Source: Brachypodium distachyon
Lineage: Eukaryota; Streptophyta; Magnoliopsida; Poales; Poaceae
Assembly: GCF_000005505.3 (NCBI RefSeq)
Contig: NC_016132.3
Coordinates: 20,698,501-20,762,500 of the forward strand
Length of the DNA stretch: 64,000 bases
Direction of reading: 5' to 3'
Part shown: positions 23,401-35,079 of the stretch, piece after piece
Layout: each line of letters begins with the position of its first letter
Numbering within the stretch: position 1 is the first letter of the stretch
The notes under the pieces: generated by a model
Told to the model about the DNA's origin: nothing
What the model saw: the letters and a program-made list of their open reading frames with translations, nothing else
The model's database searches: none
Program-made: the position numbers and the translations under genes

Positions 23401-24556
23401 TATTATTTTATCAATTAACAGAACCAAGAGTACTTCTGACCAACTTGATCACAAGAAAAGTTCAACTTGTAGCCTTGAAGCTTATAGCAGTTCTCTTGGA
23501 TGCCCAGATACCAGACAAGGCACAGACTCTGGTTGTACCATGTAGCTCCTTCCGTTTGGTTGTACCTTCAACAAGCCAATAACAGATTGCCATCAGACAT
23601 ATATAGGTTACCTTTTTATCAAAATTATATCGAGAATCAATATTGCAAAAAAGAGCTCTAATATACATGACATGGTTTTAGAACTTAGCAACCACATACC
23701 CACACCAGCATTAGATGTGAGAACACTTGCTTTGTTTACAATTTCTAGCGGTGGCGGTGGCTCTTCAACAGATGGACAAAGGCAGTCATCAGGCACTTCT
23801 AGCAGGTCCAGCTTCTTACGTGTATCAAGACAAACAAGTTGTTTTGCTTTCTGCTTGCTTCTTGCTTTTGGAGCCACCAAAGGCGGTAGCACATCACTAG
23901 ATGTTAGTGTTAATGTATACACAAAACCATCATCATGATGGGTACTCAAATGAAGGTCTTGTGGTGTGATACCTCTTACATGAGCAGAAATTTGAGCATT
24001 CCATACAAAATTAACAACTGGCATTTCAGATTTCCAGTTACCAAAAAGAAACATAACTGAAATGTGTATACACAAAACCATCATCATGATGGGTACTCAA
24101 ATGAAGGTCTTGTGGTGTGATACCTGTTACATGAGCAGAAATTTGAGCATTCCATACAAAATTAACAATTGGCATTTCAGATTTCCAGTTATGCCAAAAA
24201 GAAACATAACTGAAATGTGATAACCATACTTGTCTGGAAGCTTGTCACAGTACTCGAAGATAATACTAATGCAAGAATAAACAGTTTGCTCCTGCGCAAA
24301 GCAGTCTCTGTTCAAATCAGTCTCGATCTTCGACGTCTTGCTTCTTGAAATGGCAGATGCCAAATTATTTTGTTCTGCATCCACCCTGAAAAAAAAACAC
24401 TGAATTATGGCGCCTTGTTTTTCTTTTTGCAATCCCTTTCTGCAGCAATTTTAATATCAGAAAGCACCATCACACGGACATTACTCTGTTTTCTAGATCA
24501 TCCGAAGACAGTAAATATATATCTGAAAACAAAAGAAAAACAAATTGTGTCGTACC
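20480..24556 (-). pseudogene. DCL3 copy A, decayed helicase-less duplicate
   Basis: This matches copy B from its exon 3 to its 3' flank and begins within the last bases of the old exon 2 (24556), so exons 1-2 are gone. It has the same lack of helicase exons as copy B. Lesions seen: a 2-bp deletion in the DUF283 exon near 23945, a 1-bp deletion near 23485, a Trp-to-stop change in the dsRBD exon near 20967, and a deletion near 21608 that joins the start of exon 10 to the middle of exon 12. That deletion removes most of both RNase III domains. A 150-bp segment (about 23917-24064 and 24066-24224) is tandemly duplicated across the DUF283 exon end. It cannot encode a working nuclease as read. Confidence 0.85.
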
Positions 24557-24560
24557 TTGA

Positions 24561-24767
24561 CTAAAACAACCTATGATATGCCTGTAAGAAATAGGGTATT
24601 TGCAGTTCCAGTCCAGATTGATTCACTAATCCTCGTAAACTTGGCAAAACACTTACAAGGGCAATGAATTCCAAGATAACATCCCTGAAGATGTCCGAGC
24701 AAAGATAAAACACATCAAAAAATTGGATAATTACATATGTATTCAACGTTATTATCATGTGACTCAC
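24561..24767 (-). other. short unassigned coding-like fragment
   Basis: The minus frame reads DVILEFIALVSVLPSLRGLV after a good CAG acceptor. It lies just beyond the point where DCL3 copy A loses similarity to copy B. I do not recognise the family; it may be a fragment of another gene brought next to copy A by the rearrangement. Confidence 0.25.
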
Positions 24768-24779
24768 CGTGAATGCAGA

Positions 24780-25296
24780 AAATTCATTTTTGCGCTTATT
24801 ATACCCTTTTTTTTCTTACTATATGTTCGGCCATGAAGAGTTTGTACACCGTCAAGAATCACAAACGATGCACACGTTCACAGAAATTATGATATTTCCA
24901 TTAATGTTTTTATGGATGAGTTTGACGATCCATAGCAACACAGGGACACATGTAAAGCGAAACACATTAAGAGGCCTGTGCAACAGACAGGTACTTAACT
25001 ACTATTAATAAAATGTATTTTTGTCAAAGCTAGCCTTATGTTAACGAGCCAATACACCAACCTTTGTGAGAAAGAGTAAGTATGATATATTGTAAGGAGC
25101 AAAAGCACATAATATTTTCTTAGTTCTTGAATCTTATAGACATCTCAATACATTTTCCAAAACACACAAGCAGAAAATAATAATTCATCAGGTTCAAGAA
25201 AATTGCCGGAAGTAAACTTTTTATTGACACAAATCATAATTTACATCCAGAAATGCATTTAATACAACCAAGCCAATCAGCGAGCTGGTTCTAGAT
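24780..25296. other. intergenic
   Basis: AT-rich sequence without a supportable gene or repeat. Confidence 0.4.
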
Positions 25297-26493
25297 CTAG
25301 ATCCAGAACGCTACGGGACAAAATGAGTTGATATCCTTAGACACTACATAAGAGTTGGTGGTGGTGTTGATGGAGATTTGTAGCTCTTCCTTGTGAGAGT
25401 ACCTGAGGCCAAACTTGGTGATATGGAGCATGCAACCATTACAGTCACCAAAAGCATCCTCGTACTCCATTCCCTCGCGTACCACACACTCCACAAGGCA
25501 AAACCTTGCGTCGCCTCCCATGTAAATGAGCGTGGCAGTTGGGGCCGCTTGTCGCCTCTCCGGAATCTTGTGGAACAGCTTCTCCTTGGTCATCTTCCAG
25601 TATGTCTACTGCATCATCCTACTTATGCCTCTGCGGGAGGGAACCTGGCTGGCACAGACGTAGCCTTTATCGTTAAGCCCGACCCATGCGTCCAGCGTGG
25701 TGTCATAGTAACCTTCTCCATAGAAAGGAAACACCCATTCCTCATGGAACCTCCACTCGCAGCGCCTGGTATCAAAAGAGAAGGTATGGTATGGCAGATC
25801 ATCACTGAGAGAACGTATGCTCTGCGCAGAAAAGAAAATGGTGCATCCGACTGGGTGCATGGCGTAGGAGCAGATCTGTTCATGCGGCTTGAAAGACGGC
25901 GGCGCAGGCATACTTTTCCAGGACCAGTCCATGGTTCTTGGCTCCTGAGGAGACAAGGACCACGGATGATCTTGTGTGTTACCCTTGGCTGTGGGCGACA
26001 TTGCCTCGAAGGAGTGCTCGTGGTAAGATGTTAATGCATACAGCGTATCAGAAGCAGCCACAGAGATCCGGAAGCCGTGGCCTAGGAGTGAGCCTGGGAG
26101 AGGAGGGCCGACGGCCAGTGCTCCTATCTCCGTGTCATAGACGAGGGTGGGAGCCTCTTCGCAGCCAGGGTCGGTGGCGATGAGGATGTTGCTGCCCAGG
26201 ACAGAGAAGCACATGTCGTTGGAAGGTACCCGTAACCTGAGGACGGCGGTGTGATGGCTGAGGTCATCCCCATCGTCGTTGTAAGCGTCGAGCTTATGGA
26301 TGCTGAACACATCTTCCAAGTCATCCAGCACCAGATAGAGGTGCTTGTTCTTCTTCTGCACAGGGCGCTGTAGCCTTTTGCTGCCAGAGCTGGAGTGCTG
26401 ACCCTCCTGTGCCCGCCGTTTGGATATACTTTCTTGCAGATTGCTCCCGTAATCGATCCCTTCCGCGCGCCCCGCGGCATAAGTTATACTCAA
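25297..26493 (-). pseudogene. grass-type beta-propeller-like protein, one internal stop
   Basis: One minus-strand frame of 399 codons is open except for a single TAG at 25606-25608. It reads KKNKHLYLVLDDLEDVFSIH near the start, WSWKSMPAPPSFKP in the middle, then TFSFDTRRCEWRFHEEWVFP, LDAWVGLNDKGYVCASQV and, after the stop, [15 protein letters not shown] and a conserved-looking tail. The pattern resembles the large grass family of kelch/F-box-associated-like proteins of unknown function. No in-frame ATG precedes the conserved start; the open frame begins at a TTG after a TGA, so the 5' end is also damaged or in an unseen exon. Similarity beyond the TAG suggests recent inactivation or a sequencing error. 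Confidence 0.6.
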
Positions 26494-28009
26494 ATTTCAA
26501 TTTCTGGAAGCGAGGAGGCCAAAAGAACGGATTTTTATTGTGCCTGGGCTTTACTTTTCCGAGCAATTCAAGTTGGAATCGAATCCGAATTGCTACCTGA
26601 TATCCACAGAGGCACAGAGCCCGAGCCAGACGCGGTCTAGGCGCTGGGCCGTGGGCCGTGGTGCTACCACGGCTCCGAGAGGAGAGATGCCGCGGATAAG
26701 ATTCCGGCTGGGACCGGCGGCTGCGGAGGGCGTCGCCGAGGGTGGGGGTTGAATTGGAGCCCGAATCCGTCCGGGACCGGCTGCAACGGCGTGGCGGCGC
26801 TAGGGTTGGCTCTCCATGGACGAAACGGGGCGATTTCTGGGAGATCGGGTATTATCCGGAAGCTCCTCGCCGCAGCTCTCCATCACCGTCTCCGGCTCTC
26901 CGCCTCCGGATCTCCGCCGCCCCGCACCATCTCTGCCGGCCCCGTCCCGCCCCCATCTCGCGTCATTAACCGGGACTAGGGAGTTCAGGTGCCAAGTTTA
27001 AAATAGATTTTATTTCATTTTATTGTAAGGAAAACCCCACCGCGGTTCGGCACCCACCTGCTGCAGCAGACCGTGAAGCGAGAGGCCCGGTCTGCGAGCT
27101 TCAAGTAGGTGCAGGGGCCGCCAATGCAGGGGTCGTAAGTGACGAGAGCAGAGATTCCTCGTCAAGCCTCAACTTAGCACGACCAAAGGAGAGCACCATG
27201 AGGGAGGGTTCACCAGAGATGGAGGAGGAACTGAGGAAGGAGGGGCTCACCATTTGACCATTTGTCTATCCAAATTTTCCAGAGCTTGCTTATAATTTCA
27301 CAACACCCAGAGTGTTCTAAAATTTATTTGGCTTGTGGATTGGTGGTTTCAATTCGTGGTATGTTCACCATGCCGTGCAATTCCTTTCGATCAGATGTAC
27401 GTGTGCGTCCATGACATAGTTGAGTCCAGTTTACTCTAGCTGCGTCCAAGCACTCAATCGCCGCAACTTAACGGGCATGCATAAATATTACTCTTTTCGT
27501 TTCTAAATACTTACTCGTCGTGCCACCAGCAGAGGGAGTAGTGCCGCCGGCAATACAGTAGCTTTACATACGCCTTGTCCAGCTGCTGTACAAAACACAT
27601 ATATTCATCATAATTCCAAGTGCGTGCAGCCATCACGCTTGCCTCTGACCAAAATCAATATTATCATACAATGCCAGTGCCAGACTATATTACTAACAAC
27701 CGGCTAAGCTCAAAGCTCATATTATCAGGAAAAACACTCAAAAGGCCAACAACCTTTCTGCGCATCCAATTGATGCATATACAAGGAAAAACAATATGCA
27801 CATTCTGTCTGATGTAACTGGCTCCTTTACGCACGTTCAATCTGAATATGGTTCTTTCAGCATAGCTAGGCTCAAAAGGCAACATTCGACTCCACAGAAG
27901 TAGCCTAGTCCAGCTGATGCAGACAGCAAGGTTACACAGGAAAACTAGCGATTCATATCCTAATCATTTTTTTCTCAAATAAAGAAATGAGAAAAAAAAA
28001 ATCCAGTTA
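26494..28009. other. intergenic, GC-rich then AT-rich
   Basis: 26640-26990 is GC-rich and could be an old promoter or leader. 27480-27530 has a MITE-like scrap (CTCTTTTCGTTTCTAAATAC). No gene could be supported. Confidence 0.35.
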
Positions 28010-28640
28010 GTGTATTGTCTATCAGCTGTCATCTCATCGAATGCAAGACCCATCACATTGCCGAAGTCTTGAAATACCCCGCATCAAAAAGTACCTTCTG
28101 CAGATCTGACGGTAGGTCCGGATACTCAAGCAGTAACACAGCAACCGGAGAGCCATGCAGAAACTGAGCCCTGTGCTCCCAACAGTTCCTGATTAATTGT
28201 AGCAGAACTTTACATTCTTCTCATAGATGACTCGTTTGCCTAAAATGTCTCTCCAGAACTTGTATTATTGAGAAGTCTGAAGCTGAAGTAATCGTATTGC
28301 CAGGATTCATACTTCACCATCGGCTTAGACTTCAGCATTCTGTTGAACTTGGTCCTCTCAGCATGCTCAAACTCTAAGAAGCTGTGGTATAGCGATATAA
28401 TGCTCCAAAAGCCGCTTCTCTTCGGTCATCACAATATGGTTCAATAGCAAGTCAGCCTGCCAGAAATTAACCCCTTTCGAGATTAAAGACAGCCAGGATG
28501 AAACATCCCCAGGGCATGAAGGGCTGTGGTAAATCCCTCTGACCATTGCAACAAAGCTGCTGTAGTCCTTATCAGCATCCAAGTAACTGCAAGGTATCAA
28601 ATTGAGGTGTTGAAGTGACACACTGCAGTCTGATAGATGG
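28010..28640 (-). pseudogene. fragments of an unrecognised gene, C-terminal part
   Basis: Three minus-strand blocks read like one protein broken by frame changes: DYSSFVAMVRGIYHSPSCPG with FWQADLLLNHIVMTEEKRLL (28380-28580), EFEHAERTKFNRMLKSKPMV with ESWQYDYFSFRLLNN (28250-28375), and WEHRAQFLHGSPVAVLLLEY with DLPSDLQKVLFDAGYFKTSA (28050-28195). The style resembles the C-terminal part of a grass-expanded family of unknown function. I do not know the family. It lies just downstream of DCL3 copy B and has no duplicate beside copy A. Confidence 0.4.
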
Positions 28641-28954
28641 ATCACAAAGTCCTTTGAACTGAACAACCCGGCCAAGGACTTGCGTTGCCAAGGTGCCGCG
28701 TGGCCCCTCCTTAACTCCCTTATCAATTGGTTCATAATCGCCAAAATAAAGTGTAGATATTTGCATCCTCCCACTCACACCCATTTATTTATATCCAGAA
28801 GACGCGACATATTTAGGAGCAGCCAATGTCTCTCTCTAAACATGCCCAACGAATGGGAAATAATATTTGATAGCATCCCCAAATAAAAAAGAAGAATAAT
28901 TACTACATCATAGCTTTCACGGGCGACGATCTGTGGTTGCTGCTTGGATCATAC

Positions 28955-31900
28955 CTACGGACCTACCTCCTGGACTTGCAATCTACCTTGCCGCTGAAGC
29001 TCGTGGAGCATGAGCAGTGCAGCAGAGTCCTGTGAGCTCTTTTTATCCGCGAACCCGTCTCCTCTGAGGCTGATCACATCACTATTTGGCACATGCAATG
29101 TTATGTTTGAAGCGAAGGAGAACTCTTGGGTTGTAGCTTTCATCGACGAACCACCGGCGGCGCTATTGCAGAAGAAGGGAAAAATTATATGGTTAGTTTA
29201 CACAAGCAAGTTACTTCAAAAGGACATTCATCAGTTACCACAGCCACAGATCAGTTCGAGGCAAAAGTACCTTGGTTGTGTTTTCACAGAAACGAACTTA
29301 GGCGCTGGCCATTGTAACTTTTTACACAACTCATACAGTGCTATGCGAGGTCCTCCTTTACTCGTTTTCACTGCCAAGTGCACTGCATAAATGAGATAAA
29401 ATACTCATTTCTGTTTAGGTGATGCCATTGGTGTGCATAGATGAGGTCCAGATATGAATGAAGAACTCCGCACTCAGGAAAACCAACAAAAAATAATTTC
29501 TGAGAAATGGGTACACACCTGGTTTATCAAGTGGTTCCTTTCCCCTGGCTGGTGTTAGAACCTGTGTATCCACTGCATCAAACATGTTGTGGCAATGATT
29601 TGCACTACCCCATTGCTTCTCAAATTGTTCCATTCTGATGGCATTCTTTGATATTATAAGACCTTTTTCCTAAAGAAAAAGAAATTGAACATCCAGGCTT
29701 TGAATTAAACAATCATTGTAACAAAGTGATGTCAAAACAGTGAAGCATACAAAAGAAAAAGATACCTCAAGGTCCTTCAGTAACATGGAAGCTGCGTGTG
29801 CTTTAGCATCTTTTTTGTTCTTGCCAAAACCTCGCCTGACAACGAGCATGTCCTTGAGTTGTACATCCAGAATAGCCTGTAGTTTTTCTCCATCTGTACA
29901 CTTAATTCCTAGAAAGTACCCATTTCTGTTGCACCATTCAAGAAGCTCTCTGAATGGAGGCAACTCCAGGTTCTCAGGTGTGACGATAGGGGAAAGAAGA
30001 GGTTTAAAAACACCCCAAACTACATCCAAATCAAGTTTGGTATCTATAAGAATTGCACCCGCAATGCTTTCTACAATATCACCTAGAACCTACATGGCAA
30101 AGACAAGCAAACTATGACATATTCGCATAGATGGGTAGAAAAACATACTAGTTCCAAAAAAAGTACTCCCTCCGTCCCAAAATAAGTGACGTGAATTTGT
30201 ATAAGAATCTATACGAATCCACGTCGCTTATTTTGGGACGGAGGGAGTATAATGGATGATTTTTCATTTTTGGCAGTCCATAGAAATAGCAATAAATATA
30301 TTTAAGCTAACTTGAGTAAATCACAGATCAAAAACAAAGGAACGGAAACATACTTTAGGCCCCCTTAATGGAGCATCCGATGAAAGGTTAATTTCATCCA
30401 TGGATGAATTTTCCAGACTATTTGCGTATTCAGTAATTTGGTCCAGTAAAATCTCTGAAGAATGCTGGAGAAAGTGGTGGAATTTGTGCTTTACTGCAAC
30501 TTTTGCAAAGTTTTCATTGTTTACTGATGCAGACCTTAAATCTGTCAACTCCCCCTCATCGGTGTCTTTATGACTATTGAAAAGATGCCATGTTAAGAGA
30601 ATATCCAAGGCAGCATCGCCAAGGAACTCTAGACGCTGGAATAGAGAAAATAGTGTAAGTTTTCCAGTACAGAAATTGCATAAAGAATGAAAGATAACCA
30701 ATACGAATAACCAGCTAAATAAAGTTCATATTCAGACATAAATTAATACCTGGTAGGAGTATCTTTCTTCTGATTCCTGATGTGATGGGTGGGTAAGAGC
30801 CTCTAACAGAAGACCTTTCACCGAAAATGCATAGCCTAGTTTAGCCCCAAGAGCTTCAGTTAGATCAATTTTTGGAAGATATGTCTGCATAGATGCACTC
30901 AAGATGGTCTGCATAATCAATTCTTCCTCAATTTCAGCATCAACCCCCAACCATCTGAGAAAAGCCACAGCTGCTCTTAATCCACCTCCTACATAATATG
31001 CACCAATAATAGCTTCGACACAATCAGAAATTGTTTTGGAACACATCCATCTATGTCCCTTATCACATGCCTGGCCTATTTTAATAGTAGGTTTGTCATC
31101 AATGACATGAATATCCTTAGTTACAACCTCAGAATCAACTGGGCATTTGCAATGAAAAGGACGATTAGTGAGCTGCCCCGGTGCAAGCCATCGACGAGGA
31201 TCAAATGCAGCATCACGTATGTAACCCTATCGATCACATGCCACCGATTATGGGATTAGTCCATGATAACAAATGCAAATGTGTAGAGATTGCCAACAAT
31301 TAGATACAGTTTACCTGTATTTTGTGTTCAATTCCAAGCCTATAAAGCGCCGCATTAGATATTATATCAGTCCTACTGGATGATAATTGCCCTTCATGCT
31401 TATTCGGAAATTTCAGGAAAAGATGACAACTCACGGCATACTTCAGCACAGAATCCCCCAATAATTCTAGACGCTCCATAGAAAAGTCCTCAGAGCATCG
31501 CAGTGTTGTAATAGCTTCCAGAATCTGAAGAACATGTACAAATTGATTATGCAGATTTTAATAAAATAACAAATGTATGTATAGAAGTCAGCAAAAATAT
31601 TAATCTCAATTTCTCACCAGAAAGCTCGATATATTAGAATCGTATGCAACTTCACTTCTTAGCTGACTAGCTAGCATTAGTGTCTCCATACGATACATCA
31701 AAGATGGGAATAAATAAAATGCTCTCAGAATGTCCTCAGGTAAATTAAGGGGAATTAGCAACTCCGGGGGCATGTGAACACGGTTGTTCACCTTAATTAC
31801 ATCTGTTGTGCCATTATTTTTGTTCTCACCATTACCTAGAAAAAACAACAAGCAAAGTTTAATAGTAGGAACAGACTCCTAAAAAACAATCAATTAGACA

Positions 31901-34660
31901 TGAACAATGAGAACACAGTATCTAATCAAATGAGCTTATTGTAAATCACGATTGGTGTATGAAAAATGAAGAACCTTCAAGTAATAATGGTTCAAAGAAC
32001 TATGAAGTTACTGAATTAAAAACTGCCTACAAAGGGAAATACAAGGACCTTCATCTCGGATCTTTGAGGAAAGAAGGTTGTGAGGATTATGACTGGGTTT
32101 CAGCACTAGTAATGGCTGTGAAGGATGACGAAGAACTATGCCATACCTGCACATGATATGTATCAGCCCAAACTGACTCAAACATATTAACACTTAAGAA
32201 AGTACATGAATACACACAAAAATAAACATACTTCTTTTCAAAATATTCTTTAAATGTCTTGAACCCTGTTTCTTTCTTATCCGATACACCATCAAATGTG
32301 CTATTAGAAGATAAATCAGTAACATGAAGAGAAGTATATATCTTCCCCGTGTGAACAGCCAGCACTGCCACATTTCGAAGGACATGGGCCTCACATGATG
32401 TGTTAGCAAGATGAATTAGATCTCCATCATTTTGGTCGATATCAAGTATTGCAAGTAAGTTCATTTTGTCATCAGAATGAACCTTTCTCATTAGTCCAAC
32501 AGCTGTAGCAGCTTCATCGATCAATCTCCAGTTAATGCAAAAACTGTCATGAGACTCTAGAGTAGGATCCATAGGTAAAAGCAAATACATATTTGCATTA
32601 TTCCAGATCAGTGAGTCGTCTTTGTTGAGAATAAACTCCCTCGGAGAGTTAGATGATTTTGATCCAGTGAACAACTTTCCAAACAAACCGTTAAAGATAA
32701 GTGCTTGAAATAGCTTTGCCTTTTCCATCTAAGAAAAAGAATGAAGAAAAAGTGTCGTTCATATTAAAGGAAAAGAAAGGAAGGAACAACAAAGGCAGCA
32801 AAAGGAAAACAGAAACTTGAGCAGACCTGTTGAACATCTAACTCAAGAAGGCCACATGGAGAGACTGAAGCTTTTACCATCTTGTCATGCAGGTATAGAT
32901 TAATATCCAAATTAGCAGCTTCATTTTCTATAGTTGTATCAATTAACAGAACAAAATCAGAGTATTTCTGACCAACTTGATCACAAGAAAAATTCAACTT
33001 GTAGCCTTGAAGCTTAATAACAGTTCTCTTGGATGCCCAGGTACCAGACAAGGCACAGACTCTGGTTGTACCATGTAGCTCCTTCCGTTTGGTTGTACCT
33101 TCGACAAGCCAATAAAAGATTGCCATCAGACATATAGGTTAATTTTTTATCAAAATTATCTCAGGAATCAGTATTGCAAAAATGAGCTCTAATGAACATG
33201 ACATGTTTTTAGAACTTAGCAATCACGTACCAACACCAGCATTAGATGTGAGAACACTTGCTTTGTTCACAATTTCCAGCGGTGGGTCTTCAACAGATGG
33301 ACAAAGGGAGTCACCAGGCACTCCTAGCAGATCCAGCTGCTTACGCGCATCAAGACAAACAAGTTGTTTTGCTTTCTGCTTGCTTCTTGCTTTTGGACCC
33401 ACCAAAGGCGGTAGCACATCACTAGATGGTAGTGTTAATGTACACACAAAACCATCATCGTGATGGGTAAACTCAAATGAAGGTCTTGTGGTGTGATACC
33501 TATGCATGAGTAGAAATTAAGAAAGTGGAATTGGAGCCTTCCATGCAAAATTAACAACTGGTATTGCAGATTTCCAGTTACAATATGTGTTGACAAGAAG
33601 AAACAAAATTGAGAGAATGAGATAGCCATACTTGTCCTTTGGAAGCTTGTCACAGTACTCAAAGATAAAACTGATGCTAGAATCAACATTTACTCCTGAT
33701 GTGCCTACATTGCATCCATTTCTGTCTTTAACAGAAGACAGATCCGGGAGTAGATCCCTGGAATCTCTGTTCAAATCAGCCTCAACCATTGACATCTTGC
33801 TTCTCGAAATGGCAGATGCCAAATTATTTTGTTCTGCATCCACCCTGCAAAGAACATTGGAATTATATGTCGCCTTGTTTTCCAGATCACAAAGCACCAT
33901 CACACGGACAGTAGTCTATTTTCCACACCATACAAAGACAGCGAATATGAAAAACAAATTGTGCCGAACCTTCTCGGAGTGAAGTCCTGACATTCTGTAT
34001 TCTGCCGTTTCTGCCTGTCTGCTTGATCATCTTCAACAAATGGCTCCAGGGACCTCTTCAGGGGATTCATATTAACTGCCAATCCAACAACAGTTCATCG
34101 AGAGGGGTCAATGGCCATTCACCATTAGGTACCCCCACACCAAATCGAATGTAATCCATAACTCATCAGGGGGAAACGGAAATGAAGTGCCAGAGTTCAG
34201 AGTTCTGACAAATGACAAGCTAATTCGGGTCACTAAACCCCTCAAAACCCTCCCAACAAAACAGAGACCCGAAGTAGAGACTACCGAAAACAAGGTGCCG
34301 GAATGTTCCGGGAGCTTAAGGAGACTCCTAGATGGCCCGATTAAGCACCATGGCTTCAAACACAAATCGCGGCGCGCTCCAATCCGTCCGCCCACATTAA
34401 CCCCAACGAATCAGGAATCAATCAGGTCGAGCACGCATTGCCAAACACAGACTCTCTAATCGGCACAAAAACCACAGCCGCTAACTTGGAGACGAGAAAA
34501 ACACAAAATCCCAACGGGAAAACCACGCGCAAGGTTAGTTACCATCGAAGACGCCGGGGGCAGACTCCGGCAGCGCAGAATCGACGGCGCCCATCACCGT
34601 CGCAGCCGCAGCCGCCTTGCCTCCCCCTCCGCCCGCCGCTTCCGCCTCCGCCTCGTCCAT
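28955..34660 (-). CDS. DCL3 copy B: helicase-less Dicer-like protein, intact frame
   Basis: Dicer-like 3 family, which cuts double-stranded RNA into 24-nt siRNAs for RNA-directed DNA methylation. Fifteen exons join in frame with GT-AG introns: 34543-34660, 33970-34075, 33632-33844, 33231-33499, 32827-33098, 32232-32728, 32049-32146, 31618-31835, 31315-31524, 30750-31226, 30354-30635, 29766-30089, 29519-29669, 29271-29382, 28955-29162. Total 1184 residues; full DCL3 is roughly 1600. DUF283 lies near 120-215, PAZ near 370-520 (YGIVLRHPSQPLLVL). RNase IIIa has ERLELLGDSVLKY (E617, D621) and SDCVEAIIGA (D735, E738). RNase IIIb has RLEFLGDAALD (E829, D833) and LGDIVESIAGA (D924, E927). The dsRBDs follow. 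No DEAD-box or helicase C motif is present: exon 2 and exon 3 are both phase 2, so losing the helicase exons kept the frame. Expression is unknown. Confidence 0.85.
30164..30250. mobile_element. short Stowaway MITE in DCL3 copy B intron
   Basis: An 87-bp near-perfect hairpin from TACTCCCTCCGTCCCAAAAT to ATTTTGGGACGGAGGGAGTA with TA flanks. It lies in the intron between the RNase IIIb exon (30354-30635) and the next exon (29766-30089). Confidence 0.9.
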
Positions 34661-35079
34661 GAGGCAAATCACCTGCCGCCGGCCAAATCGATCAGCAGTT
34701 ACTGCTCGGGCTTCAAGCGAGCCTGGGGTGGGTTACCAGGACTCGGCTCGACTGGGATTCTGGGGCATGGGGGTTGGTAGCGGGGTCACTGACACGTCCT
34801 GGCGCACTGACAGGCCTCGGAACCCTTGTGACGACAGGCATGCGGGCGCGTTCTCTTTCCGTATCAGGTCATGGGCCGGACGTGGGCGCGGAATCTGCTT
34901 GTTTTCTTACCCAGGAAAGCAGAGGAAACTGGCCCGCACAAATCTTATTGCTTTTATTATTAGGTACAGACTTATTCCTCTCAAAAAAAAAGTACAGATT
35001 TATTATTTATTATATATTTCTAAATAACCGATCGAAGGCTTTCCAAATCAGAATTTATAAATTTCTTATCTACCAAATA
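34661..35079. other. junction between DCL3 copies B and C
   Basis: 34661-34960 is upstream sequence of copy B; similarity to copy C exons begins at about 35079. No gene seen. The first part probably includes the promoter of copy B. Confidence 0.4.

Noticed and set aside
28955..34660. Copy B as a pseudogene or as the 3' half of one gene with copy C
   Set aside because: Copy B has its own first exons, homologous to those of copy C, and no frame lesion. Copy C has its own DUF283 exon, so the two are separate copies rather than one gene with a huge intron.
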